Part shown: positions 7,705-16,402 of the stretch, one piece after another
Layout: each line of letters begins with the position of its first letter
Numbering within the stretch: position 1 is the stretch's first letter
Assembly (NCBI RefSeq): GCF_040361255.1
Contig: NZ_APNG01000005.1
Location: 124,001 to 188,000 of the forward strand
Direction of reading: 5' to 3'
Source of the DNA: Salinisphaera sp040361255
GTDB lineage: Bacteria > Pseudomonadota > Gammaproteobacteria > Nevskiales > Salinisphaeraceae
Length of the DNA: 64,000 nucleotides
Notes under the pieces: model-generated
Seen by the model: the letters and a program-made list of their open reading frames with translations, nothing else
Databases searched by the model: none
Told to the model about the DNA's origin: nothing
Made by a program: the position numbers and the translations under genes

Positions 7705-8351
7705 AAAAGATGTTGATCGGGGTCTTGCTGGCCCTGTGGTTGCCGCTGGCCAATGCGGCCGACACGATGGATGTCCGGCTGCTCGATTTGCAGCATGAAT
7801 GGGCGCATGTGAATTACGAAATCCAGGGCGATGACGCCCAGGCCAAGGCGTTCGAAGCGCTGGAGCAGCGCGCTGCAGAGCTGGTTGCGGACTATCCGAA
7901 CCGCGCCGAGCCGCTGATCTGGGACGGCATCATTCTTTCCAGCCAGGCGGGCGCGCAGGGTGGTCTGGGCGCACTGGGGTTGGTCAAGCGCGCCCGCAAG
8001 GATTATGAACAGGCCATCACTATCGATTCGCGCGCGCTGGCCGGGTCGGCGCATACGAGCCTGGGTGTGCTCTACTACAAAGTACCTGGCTGGCCGATCG
8101 GCTTCGGCAGCGATGACAAGGCCGAGGCGCAGCTGAAAAAGGCGTTGGCGATCAATCCGCACGGTATCGATCCCAACTATTTCTATGCCCAGTATCTCGC
8201 CGAGGAGAAAGCCGATTATCGCAGCGCGCTGCAATATCTTGACCGGGCGCTGGCGGCGCCCAGGCGACCTGAACGCCCAGTGGCCGATGCGGGGCGTCGG
8301 GCCGAGATCCGTGCACTGCGCGATGATGTGGAGGCGCACCTTGGCCACTGA
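7701..8351 (+). CDS. Exported TPR-like protein of unknown function
   Basis: 216 residues with a clear signal peptide: MKKM, a hydrophobic core of about 14 residues, then NAADT (cleavage near residue 20). The mature part is helical with tetratricopeptide-like repeats: YPNRAEPLIWDGIIL, the ALAGSAHTSLGVLYYK segment and ALQYLDRALAAP. It therefore probably acts in the periplasm as a protein-binding scaffold. It overlaps the SDR by four bases and its 3' end overlaps the following regulator start. I do not recognise a named function. Being locked into the operon between enzymes and the two-component genes suggests it belongs to the same system. Confidence 0.72.
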   Translation: MKKMLIGVLLALWLPLANAADTMDVRLLDLQHEWAHVNYEIQGDDAQAKAFEALEQRAAELVADYPNRAEPLIWDGIILSSQAGAQGGLGALGLVKRARKDYEQAITIDSRALAGSAHTSLGVLYYKVPGWPIGFGSDDKAEAQLKKALAINPHGIDPNYFYAQYLAEEKADYRSALQYLDRALAAPRRPERPVADAGRRAEIRALRDDVEAHLGH

Positions 8352-9021
8352 TCCGGTACCGGCCGTCCTGGTCATCGAGGACGACGAATCGCTGCGTGCC
8401 GGCCTGGATAGCGGCCTGCGTCAGGCCCACTTTCGTATCGTGGCCGCGGGCGATGCGGTCAGCGCGCTGGCCGCGCTGGCCGTACACGAGTTCTCGGTGA
8501 TCGTGCTCGATCTCGGTCTGCCGGATATGGACGGTGTCAGCCTGCTCAAGCGTATCCGGCGTGACGGCTATACGGTGCCGGTGGTGATCCTGAGTGCGCG
8601 AGATGCGCTCGACGAGCGTGTACGTGGCCTCGATGCCGGTGCCGATGACTATGTGCTCAAGCCGTTCGCCCTCCAGGAGCTGCTCGCCCGTGTGCGCGCG
8701 GCGATTCGCCGTGGCGTGGGTCAGGCCAGCCACCGCCTCAGTCACGGCGCGGTCGAACTCGATACCGCGTCCTGGGAAACCCGGGTCGACGGCGCACCGG
8801 TGGCGTTGAGTCGGCGCCAATTCGCGCTGCTGGCCGAACTGCTACGCAACGAAGGGCGGGTGCTGACCTCGGATCATCTCGAGGCCGCGGTCTACGGCTG
8901 GAATACCGATATCGAGAGCAACGCGATCCAGGTTCATATCCATGCGTTGCGACGCAAGCTACCGGACGGGTTGATTCGTACCGTGCGTGGGGTCGGTTAC
9001 ATGGTGCCCGAGGCTTCGTGA
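8341..9021 (+). CDS. OmpR/QseB-type response regulator
   Basis: 226 residues. The receiver domain has VIEDDESL, phospho-acceptor Asp57 in VLDLGLPDMDG, switch Ser in ILSARD and conserved Lys in YVLKPF. The winged-helix DNA-binding domain ends with HIHALRRKLPDGLIRTVRGV. The start is placed at TTG 8341 because GGAGG (8330-8334) lies exactly six bases before it; tandem ATGs at 8323 and 8326 are alternatives. Eleven bases overlap the TPR gene, and the stop overlaps the kinase GTG (GTGA). It likely regulates this operon or its physiological target, with the kinase at 9018 as partner. Confidence 0.9.
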   Translation: MATDPVPAVLVIEDDESLRAGLDSGLRQAHFRIVAAGDAVSALAALAVHEFSVIVLDLGLPDMDGVSLLKRIRRDGYTVPVVILSARDALDERVRGLDAGADDYVLKPFALQELLARVRAAIRRGVGQASHRLSHGAVELDTASWETRVDGAPVALSRRQFALLAELLRNEGRVLTSDHLEAAVYGWNTDIESNAIQVHIHALRRKLPDGLIRTVRGVGYMVPEAS

Positions 9022-10445
9022 GCCTGCTTCCGGGATCGATTCGCGCACGGCTGCTGGTCGGGCTGATCGTGGTCATGCTCGGCATGAACGCCGCGCTGTT
9101 ATCGTCGAGCTATACTGCGGCCCGCCACGAAATCAACGAAATCTTCGATGCCCAGTTGGCCCAGTCCGCACGCGTGCTGGAGGGCCTGCTCGCCGCGGGC
9201 ACGCCCGAGTCGGCATCGGTATTGCGCGAGTCGCTCGAGCGTCACGGCTGGCAGGGCATGGGCGACTACGACGAACAAGACGAGGCCGAGGATCAGCACG
9301 AAGGCGCAGAAATCGCGGCCACCGGACACGAGTATGAAAGCAAGCTGGCTTTTCAACTGCTCGATGCCCAGGGCCGGATACAGGCGAAGACGCTGAGTGC
9401 GCCCCAGGCGCCGTTCACCCGTATCGAGCAGGGCTACGACACGGTGCGCCTGAGCGGGCGTGCATGGCGCGTGTTCGTGCTGCCGCTGGCTCAGTCCGAT
9501 GGTACTTTGCAGGTTGGCCAGCGCGAGGATATCCGCGGCGAACTGGAAGGTCGCATTGCCTGGAAAACCGTCCAGAAGAGTCTGTACGGCATGCCTTTGA
9601 TGGCGTTGCTTGTCTGGCTTGTGGTGGGCCTAGGCTTGCGGCCGCTGTCACGGCTCACCGAGACCATCCGGGCACGCAATGAAAGCGATCTCGGCCCGCT
9701 TGCGATTCGTGCGCCACGCGACTTGCGGCCGATCGTCACGGCGCTGGATTCGCTGTTCGCGCGTTTGCAGCGTGCATGGTCGCGCGAACGCCGCTTCCTC
9801 GACGAGGCCGCCCACGAGTTGCGTACGCCACTGGCAGCGATTCAGCTGCATGCCGAATCCCTGGCTACGGAAACCGATGCCGAAGCACGCGCGCGCAGTC
9901 TCGATCGCCTGCTCCAGGCCAGTAATCGGGGCTCGCATCTGGCGTCACAGTTGCTGACACTGGCCCGTATCGAATCCAACGAGGTCGCGATCGCCCTCAA
10001 GCCCACGGCGCTCGCGCCGCTGCTTCGCGAAGAAGCCGCGCTGATGGCGCCACTGGCCGAACGGGCGGGTATATCGCTGTCGCTCGAGGCAGAGCCGGGC
10101 ATACCCGCGGTTCGCGCCGAACCCGGCTTACTCGGTTTGATGCTGCGCAATCTCATCGATAACGCGATCCGCCATTCGCCCACCGGTGGCACCGTACATA
10201 TTCGGGCGCTCCTGGCGGCGGGGCGCCCGACCCTGCTTATCGAGGATGAAGGGCCGGGCATTCCGGCAAGCCAGCGGGCCGCGGCCATGGCGCGCTTCGG
10301 CCGGCTGAGTTCGAACCGGCAGGGCAGCGGTCTAGGCCTGGCGATCTGCGCGCGAATTGCCGAGCAGCACGGGGCTGAGCTGGAACTTCTTGAACGCGAC
10401 GATATGGGCGGTTTGTGCGTGCGTATCCGCCTTAAGACGGCATGA
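9018..10445 (+). CDS. QseC-type sensor histidine kinase
   Basis: 475 residues, inner membrane. The first membrane segment is at about residues 10-30 (LVGLIVVMLGMNAALL), a periplasmic domain of about 160 residues follows with an acidic/His-rich loop (DEQDEAEDQHEGAE), and a second membrane segment lies near 195-215. HAMP-like linker, then the H-box EAAHELRTPLAA with His266, N-box LRNLIDNAIRHSP, G1 DEGPGIP and G2 GSGLGLAI. GTG start overlaps the regulator stop. The acidic, His-containing periplasmic loop (residues about 80-100) could bind a cation or a basic ligand; that is only a suggestion. Confidence 0.9.
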   Translation: MSLLPGSIRARLLVGLIVVMLGMNAALLSSSYTAARHEINEIFDAQLAQSARVLEGLLAAGTPESASVLRESLERHGWQGMGDYDEQDEAEDQHEGAEIAATGHEYESKLAFQLLDAQGRIQAKTLSAPQAPFTRIEQGYDTVRLSGRAWRVFVLPLAQSDGTLQVGQREDIRGELEGRIAWKTVQKSLYGMPLMALLVWLVVGLGLRPLSRLTETIRARNESDLGPLAIRAPRDLRPIVTALDSLFARLQRAWSRERRFLDEAAHELRTPLAAIQLHAESLATETDAEARARSLDRLLQASNRGSHLASQLLTLARIESNEVAIALKPTALAPLLREEAALMAPLAERAGISLSLEAEPGIPAVRAEPGLLGLMLRNLIDNAIRHSPTGGTVHIRALLAAGRPTLLIEDEGPGIPASQRAAAMARFGRLSSNRQGSGLGLAICARIAEQHGAELELLERDDMGGLCVRIRLKTA

Positions 10446-10462
10446 AACCGGGCGCCGCCGGC

Positions 10463-10490
10463 TTGGACTCACAAGTTACTATGCTAGAGT
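10463..10490 (+). promoter_or_regulatory. Possible promoter for the ATP-grasp gene
   Basis: TTGGAC at 10463 and an extended -10-like TGCTAGAGT (10482-10490) with 16 bases between the hexamers, about 30 bases before the AAGAGGAG ribosome binding site of 10522. Suggestive only. Confidence 0.35.
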
Positions 10491-10521
10491 CAATAGGGTA
10501 TTTTCCTCAAGAGGAGTGGTT

Positions 10522-11748
10522 ATGGCCGAGAAGAATCCCGAAAAGGGCTATGTGGCCCTGCTGGGTTGGTCGCTAGGCGCAGTCGAAGCGGCGGATCGTT
10601 TTGATCGGCGCTATGTAGTCGTCGCCCCGGATTGGGCAGAAGACTACTGTAAACAACATGATATCCCGTATATTCCGTGGAATTTCGAGCGTTTGAACGA
10701 CCGCTCGATGGAAATCGCGGAAAAGCTCAAGGAAGAGGGCGTCGACGTCGCCATTCCGCTGTTCGAGGAAACGGTGGAATGGGCCGGCGCCATCAACTCG
10801 GTGCTCATGGACAACCCGCGCCTGCACGGTCAGGCTGTACTGTTCCGTGACAAGGCACTGATGAAACGCCGTGCCCAGCTCGGCGGCATTCGCGTGGGCA
10901 TTTTCGAGGAAGCGCACGAAAAGGACGACGTCTATCGTTTCTTCAAGCGCGTGAACCAGACGTTGCTCAAGCTCGACGGTGACCCGGAAGATCCGATCCA
11001 TCTCAAGGCCTTCGACAAGGCCGGCTGTCTGGGTCATCGCATGATCAAGTCGGCCGAAGAGATCGATTCCATTCCGGACAGCGAATATCCGCTGCTCATG
11101 GAAAGCCATCTCGATGGCTGGGAATTCGCGGTCGAAGCCTGGATCTGGGACGGCAAGATCCAGTTCCTGAATATCTCCGAGTACGTGACCCTGGGTTACT
11201 CGGTATTTGTGCCGGCCACGCCGGAGCTGGAGAGCTGGCGTAACGCGATCACCGAACAGATCGAGAAGCTCATCAAGACCTTCGATATCAAGTTCGGCCA
11301 GATCCACCCCGAGTACTTCGTGACCTCCGATGGCACCATGTACTTCGGTGAAGTCGCCTATCGCCCGCCGGGCTTCAAGGCCTTCGAACTCATCGAGCGT
11401 GCCTACGGCTTCAACGCCTATCAGGCCACGATCCTGGTCATGGATCCGAAGACCAAGCAGGACGAGATCGACGCGTTCTTCCCCGAGCCGGTCAAGGATG
11501 CCAAGGGCTATGCCGGCTGCTTTGGCGTGTATCCGCGCAAGCGTGTGGTCAGCAAGCTCGAAATCCCGAAGGAAACCGAAGAGCATCCGTACTTCGATTT
11601 CCACGAGCTGACTGCACCGTTGCAGGATACGGTCACCAAGCGCACCGCCTTCGGTACCCATTGGGGGCTGGTGTTCTTCTTTGGCGACAATCCGCATCAG
11701 TTGCGTGATCTGCTCAAGCATCAGGAAGAACTGGACTTCTATGTCTAG
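10522..11748 (+). CDS. ATP-grasp domain protein of unknown substrate
   Basis: 408 residues, predicted cytoplasmic. It has the layout of an ATP-grasp carboxylate-amine/thiol ligase: an N-terminal Rossmann-like half (YVALLGWSLGAVEAADRF, then RRYVVVAPDW), a middle ATP-binding subdomain, and the metal-binding end GQIHPEYFVTSDGTMYFGEV followed by AYRPPGF, corresponding to the usual His-x-Glu and Glu-x-x-x-Arg residues. Known relatives form peptide-like bonds or act in biotin-carboxylase folds; no subfamily is recognisable. The start is ATG 10522, preceded by a strong GAGGAG five bases upstream; the frame stays open further back, but without support. A perfect terminator follows at 11789. It converges with the papain-like gene at 11860. 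Confidence 0.8.
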   Translation: MAEKNPEKGYVALLGWSLGAVEAADRFDRRYVVVAPDWAEDYCKQHDIPYIPWNFERLNDRSMEIAEKLKEEGVDVAIPLFEETVEWAGAINSVLMDNPRLHGQAVLFRDKALMKRRAQLGGIRVGIFEEAHEKDDVYRFFKRVNQTLLKLDGDPEDPIHLKAFDKAGCLGHRMIKSAEEIDSIPDSEYPLLMESHLDGWEFAVEAWIWDGKIQFLNISEYVTLGYSVFVPATPELESWRNAITEQIEKLIKTFDIKFGQIHPEYFVTSDGTMYFGEVAYRPPGFKAFELIERAYGFNAYQATILVMDPKTKQDEIDAFFPEPVKDAKGYAGCFGVYPRKRVVSKLEIPKETEEHPYFDFHELTAPLQDTVTKRTAFGTHWGLVFFFGDNPHQLRDLLKHQEELDFYV

Positions 11749-11788
11749 TCGCGCCTGATGGCTTGCGGCCGTTGTGCCGCATAATCAG

Positions 11789-11823
11789 AAAGGCCGCATC
11801 GGTTAACCGATGCGGCCTTTTTC
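11789..11823 (+). terminator. Rho-independent terminator after the ATP-grasp gene
   Basis: A perfect 14-bp stem (AAAGGCCGCATCGG, loop TTAA, then its complement) runs from 11789 to 11820 and ends in a T run. Because the left arm begins with A residues it could also stop transcription from the converging gene. Confidence 0.92.
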
Positions 11824-11859
11824 ATGTGCGTGATCCGCGGTCTCGAGCCCGGCTAAAGC

Positions 11860-13845
11860 CTAGTCCTGCCAGCCGCGGCCAGCGGCCCAGCCCTCGGCGA
11901 CCAGGGTACGGATGCGGGCGACCGCTTCGTCGGGCACGGCCTCGGCATCGCCGATTTCGCGGTTCTTGTAGTGATAGACATACAACCGCGAGGTGAATTG
12001 TTCGAACGGCAGCGAGGATTCGCCTTCGAGCTCGCCGTGGCTGTGCGTCGAGGTGACGATGTCCTGGCCCCAGTTCTGACCCTTGTCGCGGTTGGGGTTG
12101 AAGAAATACACGCGCCACTCGCCGGCCGGATCGTAGGCCACACGCTGAATGGAAATGGCATGCCAGCCGACGAGTTCGGCGTTGAAGTTGGTGGTGGCGA
12201 TACCGCAGGGCTGGGCATAGACCAGATCCCGACCGCCGTTGTAGAGCGGATGGTAGGAGGCATAGAAATCGCGCACGAATGCGTCGAAACCATGTACATC
12301 ACCGGTGTTCGTATCCAGCAGTTCGCCAAACCCGCGGTGTACCCACCAGCCGTGCAGTTCCGGGTTGACCCAGCGGTGGCCATCGCCTTCACGCCCGATG
12401 GTGCGCCGACTCATTTCCATATAGATACGGTCGAGATGCGGGGTGAGCAGCAGTGAGACCGGGTCGAGCTCGGTATGCAGGGTGGTGGCCAAGCCGAACG
12501 ACAGCTCGCTGGAACGAATGGTCTGGCCTTCGAAATGCATGAGCAGTTCGTTCTCGCGGGCGGCGAAGGCGATCAGCTCCAGCAGATAGCCGACATCGTT
12601 CTGTGCCCACAGGCTGATCGCACGTGCGGCCTGACAGGTCGGATTGTGGCCCTGGTCGACGCCGCGCGGCTGGCCCAGTACCGACAGCGTACCGGCAAGC
12701 AGCAGCACGTTGGCATCGGGCGGATCCTGCCACTCGCTGGCTGCCCGCAGGTTTTCGGCCACGGTTGGATGAATGGCCAGCACCATCAGACGGCGCAACC
12801 CCGGCAGCACCGGGCGAATGAAGGTCATGCCCTGTTCGAGCAGTTTCGACAGGCCGTAGATCGAGCGCGCGGTTTCGCGCCAGATGGCGAAACGGATGAT
12901 GTCCGATATGAGCGTCTGATGGGCGCCGAGACTGACCTTGCCGACGGCGTTGAGGGCCAGCGCCGGGCCAACCAGTTCCGGGGCATTATCGACCAGATGC
13001 CGCAACAGGTCGGCATGCTGGGCGGATACCAGCCCGGTACGGGCCATGGCCTGGCCGAAATTGTTGGCCTCTTCGGCCAGGGCGTTAATATCCAGTTGTT
13101 CGAGCGCGGCCGCATAATCCTCGCGCGTGCCGATACGCGATAGCGGCGTCGGGCCGTTGAGCGCGTGCATCCATTCGCGTGCACGCGCGACGGACGGGTC
13201 GTCGTCGGGGAGTTCGGTGGTGGCGCGATCGGCTGCGCGCAGCAGCGCCTCGACGCGTTGAACCATGATCGGGCGTTGCAGCAGTACGCGCTCGGCTTCG
13301 TAGACCAGCGCATCCAGAATCGCCGATGCCCCCAGGCGATCGAGGATGAATTCGAACAGGTTCTTGACGCGCTCGGCGGCCGCGGGATCGGCTTCGCGGG
13401 TTTCTTCGGTGGCCACCGGGAAAAGCAGATCGAGATTGCTGGCCAGAATCTGTTGCAGAAAACGCCGGGCCTGGTCGGGCGTCATGGTCTGGGCGTCTGT
13501 AAGCTGCTCGGCAATGGCCAGCATGCGCAGTTCGCTCAAGCATTCCAGTGTGGCGTTGACACCGCCGGCGCGCAGGGTGGTGCTGACCAGCGCGGGCTGG
13601 AGCGCTTCCGGGTTTTCCCAGTCGCCATTGGCGAATACGCCCGCCGCGCCGAAGCGCGGCGCATAGGCATAGAGATGACCCACGCCTTCGCGGCTTCTGA
13701 GCAGTTTTTGGGCACGGGCGAGCAGTTGCTGCTGCTGCATCGCCTTGCCAAAGGAACGCGCGGCTTCCAGGCGTTCGAGTACCTGTTCGAAATCTTCTGC
13801 GAGGCGGCCTGGATCGCTCAGGCTGCCCACTGTGACCTGGGCCAT
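11860..13845 (-). CDS. Large uncharacterised protein with papain-like Cys/His/Asn pattern
   Basis: 661 residues, no signal peptide or membrane segment, mostly helical first half (many EELRAL-like stretches). I recognise no named family. In the C-terminal 260 residues the order is compatible with a papain-like fold: Cys404 in GHNPTCQAARAIS, His562 in VGWHAISIQRVAYD and Asn583 in VYFFNPNRDKG. The H-A-x-S/V...V-x-Y-D then F-x-N-x-x-x-x-x-W rhythm is like bacterial C1/C39-type cysteine peptidases and transglutaminase relatives. Start ATG 13845 follows GGAGGG six bases upstream; a longer frame to 13884 lacks support. Converges with the ATP-grasp gene. Protease, amidase or transglutaminase activity is inferred, not shown. 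Confidence 0.72.
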   Translation of the reverse strand: MAQVTVGSLSDPGRLAEDFEQVLERLEAARSFGKAMQQQQLLARAQKLLRSREGVGHLYAYAPRFGAAGVFANGDWENPEALQPALVSTTLRAGGVNATLECLSELRMLAIAEQLTDAQTMTPDQARRFLQQILASNLDLLFPVATEETREADPAAAERVKNLFEFILDRLGASAILDALVYEAERVLLQRPIMVQRVEALLRAADRATTELPDDDPSVARAREWMHALNGPTPLSRIGTREDYAAALEQLDINALAEEANNFGQAMARTGLVSAQHADLLRHLVDNAPELVGPALALNAVGKVSLGAHQTLISDIIRFAIWRETARSIYGLSKLLEQGMTFIRPVLPGLRRLMVLAIHPTVAENLRAASEWQDPPDANVLLLAGTLSVLGQPRGVDQGHNPTCQAARAISLWAQNDVGYLLELIAFAARENELLMHFEGQTIRSSELSFGLATTLHTELDPVSLLLTPHLDRIYMEMSRRTIGREGDGHRWVNPELHGWWVHRGFGELLDTNTGDVHGFDAFVRDFYASYHPLYNGGRDLVYAQPCGIATTNFNAELVGWHAISIQRVAYDPAGEWRVYFFNPNRDKGQNWGQDIVTSTHSHGELEGESSLPFEQFTSRLYVYHYKNREIGDAEAVPDEAVARIRTLVAEGWAAGRGWQD

Positions 13846-14138
13846 GGATCGCCCTCCAGTGAACGGATGGCCTTGACGGGCCATCGGGCACGGGCTCCGG
13901 CGTTGGTCGTTCTGGCGTGCGGTTCGGGTGTCGTACGCTGGCTCGCCGACGGTCGAACGTCCTCAACCGGTTGTCTGCCCGTTAAAATTAAAGGGTGGAC
14001 GTTAACACAGCGCGGCCGGCGTTCTACGCACCTGCCATGCATGGTCGTAGCCATGTTATCGGCGCAAATGCCGGTTGCTTAACGACGGGCGGTGTCGCGG
14101 CGATCTGCTGGCCTGTGTCGCAATGGTCGGTTTGAAAG
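13846..14138. other. Intergenic stretch without a recognised gene
   Basis: About 290 bases upstream of the papain-like gene and downstream of the outer-membrane protein gene. It holds the ribosome binding site of the former and a short AT-rich segment near 13980-14005 that could contain its promoter. No other structure is seen. Confidence 0.4.
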
Positions 14139-14167
14139 CGACAGCCGGCCGTTGCAGCCGGCTGTCG
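14139..14167 (-). terminator. Hairpin terminator after the outer-membrane protein gene
   Basis: An 11-bp perfect stem (CGACAGCCGGC at 14139-14149, complement at 14157-14167) with a seven-base loop lies about 20 bases beyond the stop of the minus-strand gene at 14188. The following T run is weak. Confidence 0.65.
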
Positions 14168-14187
14168 TAGCTGATTTTCTTGGTGGG

Positions 14188-15096
14188 CTAGAACGCCATG
14201 CCGATACTTACCGTACCGGTGAGGAAGTCGTCTTCCGGATTGCCCGGGATGACGTCTTCATCGGTGTGGTAGTAGGTGGTATTGAAAGCGACCGACCAAT
14301 CGCCGTAGCCCGCGGGGATGAAGCCCAACCCCATGCTCGCGGTTGCGCCGATCGAGGCATAGCCGAAGCCGCTGTCGCCGCCCTGGAAGTCGTCGGTCAT
14401 GAAACCGATGCTGGCCGGAATCGACAGGGTGACCGGTGTCCTCGGACTATCGACCAGATCGAAGGCGGGTTCGATCGCGCCGACGAATACGGCGCCGTCG
14501 TCCTGGCCTTCCTGGCCGTTGACACGAATATGGGTCAAAAAGCTCGGGTTGAGCGCGAAATCGCCGCCCCAGAGGGCGCTGTCGTCGTAGCCGATGCTCA
14601 AATCGAGCACGCGCTCGGTATCGCCGCCGTAATACCACTGCTGGTAGATCGCGCCGAGTGTGACCGCACCCGTGGTATAGGTCAGACCGCCGTAGACGTC
14701 GATTTCCTGAATATTGCCGCCGATGGTGTCTTCATCGGCGTTGTTGTTGATATCACTCCACGCGCCGAAGGTGAGCGCGAAGCCGTTGGGCAGATCGGCA
14801 CCGAGATCGATATAGGCGAATTTGGTGGATTGCGAGCCATAGAAATCATGACCGCCGCCCCAGACATCGCCGCCGTAGGATACGAAATGCGAGGCGAAGT
14901 CCAGACCTACCGAGCCATGGATCTTGTCCGCAGGCCCCGTTGGCGTGGCGGCTTCGTACTGGGCCTGCGAGGGCGAATCGCTGTTGGGCGCAGTATGGGG
15001 GGTGTCTTCACCCATCTGTGCGAAGACGAGGGGGCTCACGCCGGATAGCAGCACGGCGACCGCGCAGCCCAGCGAGGTGGTGACTTTGGTGTTCAT
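14188..15096 (-). CDS. Outer-membrane beta-barrel protein, putative porin
   Basis: 302 residues. Signal peptide at residues 1-26 (MNTKVTTS, hydrophobic core, LVFAQ). The mature part is rich in alternating aromatic/Gly strands (GSVGLDFASHFVSYGGD, FAYIDLGADLPNGFALTFGA, VTLGAIYQQWYYGGD) and ends in Phe (SIGMAF), as expected for BamA-dependent barrels. Start ATG 15096 has CAGGGAG upstream; the frame could extend to 15153 without a good site. It is the last gene in the direction of the amide cluster, 146 bases after amiB. In Methylophilus the formamidase cluster includes a porin (FmdC), so passage of amides through the outer membrane is a reasonable guess. Close TorF-like relatives are possible too. 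Confidence 0.72.
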   Translation of the reverse strand: MNTKVTTSLGCAVAVLLSGVSPLVFAQMGEDTPHTAPNSDSPSQAQYEAATPTGPADKIHGSVGLDFASHFVSYGGDVWGGGHDFYGSQSTKFAYIDLGADLPNGFALTFGAWSDINNNADEDTIGGNIQEIDVYGGLTYTTGAVTLGAIYQQWYYGGDTERVLDLSIGYDDSALWGGDFALNPSFLTHIRVNGQEGQDDGAVFVGAIEPAFDLVDSPRTPVTLSIPASIGFMTDDFQGGDSGFGYASIGATASMGLGFIPAGYGDWSVAFNTTYYHTDEDVIPGNPEDDFLTGTVSIGMAF

Positions 15097-15215
15097 GTGT
15101 CTCCCTGAAAAATGTCCGATTGAAAACGACCCGAAACCGGGTTTCCCGGTCATTAAAAAGCACGAAGCGCGCCAATAATTGTTAATGGGAACGTCTCGGT
15201 AACACCCTGATATAA

Positions 15216-15231
15216 GTCAAATGACGCATTC
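15216..15231. promoter_or_regulatory. Candidate operator GTCA-N2-TGAC upstream of the porin gene
   Basis: GTCAAATGAC followed by GCATTC. The same word, with the two centre bases complementary (GTCATTTGAC then GCATTC), occurs at 24275-24291 before fmdD and the hybrid kinase: 14 of 16 bases agree. It lies about 120 bases before the porin start. An inverted repeat TTCTTAAA/TTTAAGAA (15229-15249) adjoins it and overlaps the amiB stop. Confidence 0.42.
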
Positions 15232-15242
15232 TTAAAATCGGT

Positions 15243-16322
15243 TTAAGAACGGTCAGAAGTCGCGTCGCTATAGAACTTCAGCTGATCCGTTTTATAGGCA
15301 CGGCCATAGCGGGTCTGTAGCGAGTTGGCGTCGCGTTTTCGCAGGTCGGCGTCAGCCAAGGCTTCGGCCAGCGGCAGTTCGACATGACGGCGAAACGCCC
15401 GGCGCATTTCGCGGGCGCCGTAGCGGCGATCGAAGCCTCGCTTTCGAAGCAGCGCACGGGCCGAGGCGTCGAGTTCGGCCCGTTGACCGATACGGGCCAG
15501 ACGGCTGTTGAGCTTGCGCAGTTCGATATCGATGAGCGTATCGAGCGTGTCGTATTCCAGCGCGTCGAACCGGCTGACGGTATCGATACGGTTGACGAAC
15601 TCGGGGTCGAATCGTTGCGTGAGCGCATGATCGACGATGTCGTGCAGGCGCCGGCGTGAAAAAGATGGCAATAATCGTCGCCAGCCCTTTTGCATGCGAT
15701 GAAGATGCGCGGCGAGCTCACGGGCGCCGAGGTTGCTGGTCATGAAGATCAGCGCGTTGCGAAAATCGATCCGCTTTGCACCGGATGTCAGTGTCAGCCA
15801 GCCGGTGTCGAACACGTTGAGCAATGCCCGCAGCACATAGTCATCGGCTTTCTCGATCTCGTCGAAGAGCACGATACCGGGGGCGCTGAAATGGCCGGCG
15901 ATCTGGTCAGCATCGAGCAGGGTGGTGCCTTCCTTGCTGCCGACATAGCCCGGCGGCGCGCCGGTCAGCGCGGCGGCATAGTGCGCCTGGGCCAGTGTGT
16001 TCATGTCGATGCGGCAGATCGCATCGCGCCGGCCATGGATGGCTTCGGCGAGCACGCGTACCAGTTCGGTCTTGCCGACCCCGGTCGGGCCCAGCAACAG
16101 GCCGACGTGCAGTGGACGTTCCGGATCACCGATATCGGCCTTGATGATTTTCAGTGTGGTCTCGATCGTCTCCAGGGCCGAGTCCTGACCGACGATGCGT
16201 TCGCGCAGCAGGCCCATGACCGCCGCGGGCTCGAATTTAAAACGCGAACTTGGATTGGCCAACGTCTGCTCAGGGCGTGGCCTGCGTTCGCCGTCGGTGA
16301 GCATGTCATTGATGAACGGCAT
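15243..16322 (-). CDS. amiB: AmiB-type AAA+ ATPase (ClpA/ClpB D2-like)
   Basis: 359 residues forming one AAA+ module plus the small C-terminal helical domain of Clp ATPases. Walker A GPTGVGKTE, Walker B IVLFDEIEK, sensor 1 MTSNLG, NRID-type arginine finger (EFVNRIDTV) and C-domain YGAREMRR. It has no ClpA N-domain and no obvious ClpP-docking loop, so it is a stand-alone remodelling ATPase. Pseudomonas aeruginosa has an amidase operon amiEBCRS in which AmiB is a Clp-like ATPase of unclear role; directly following amiE here makes that the best identification. Start ATG 16322 lies 80 bases after the amiE stop. Confidence 0.85.
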   Translation of the reverse strand: MPFINDMLTDGERRPRPEQTLANPSSRFKFEPAAVMGLLRERIVGQDSALETIETTLKIIKADIGDPERPLHVGLLLGPTGVGKTELVRVLAEAIHGRRDAICRIDMNTLAQAHYAAALTGAPPGYVGSKEGTTLLDADQIAGHFSAPGIVLFDEIEKADDYVLRALLNVFDTGWLTLTSGAKRIDFRNALIFMTSNLGARELAAHLHRMQKGWRRLLPSFSRRRLHDIVDHALTQRFDPEFVNRIDTVSRFDALEYDTLDTLIDIELRKLNSRLARIGQRAELDASARALLRKRGFDRRYGAREMRRAFRRHVELPLAEALADADLRKRDANSLQTRYGRAYKTDQLKFYSDATSDRS

Positions 16323-16402
16323 GACAGCGGCTGCCTTCTGCTGCTGCCCATGCCCGCGTTGTCACGCAGTACGGGCACGGGCAGCGAACAGGGCGCTTCG
16401 GC

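Noticed and set aside
10573..11721. 382-codon minus-strand frame opposite the ATP-grasp gene
   Set aside because: Shadow; the plus frame has a strong ribosome site and a perfect terminator.
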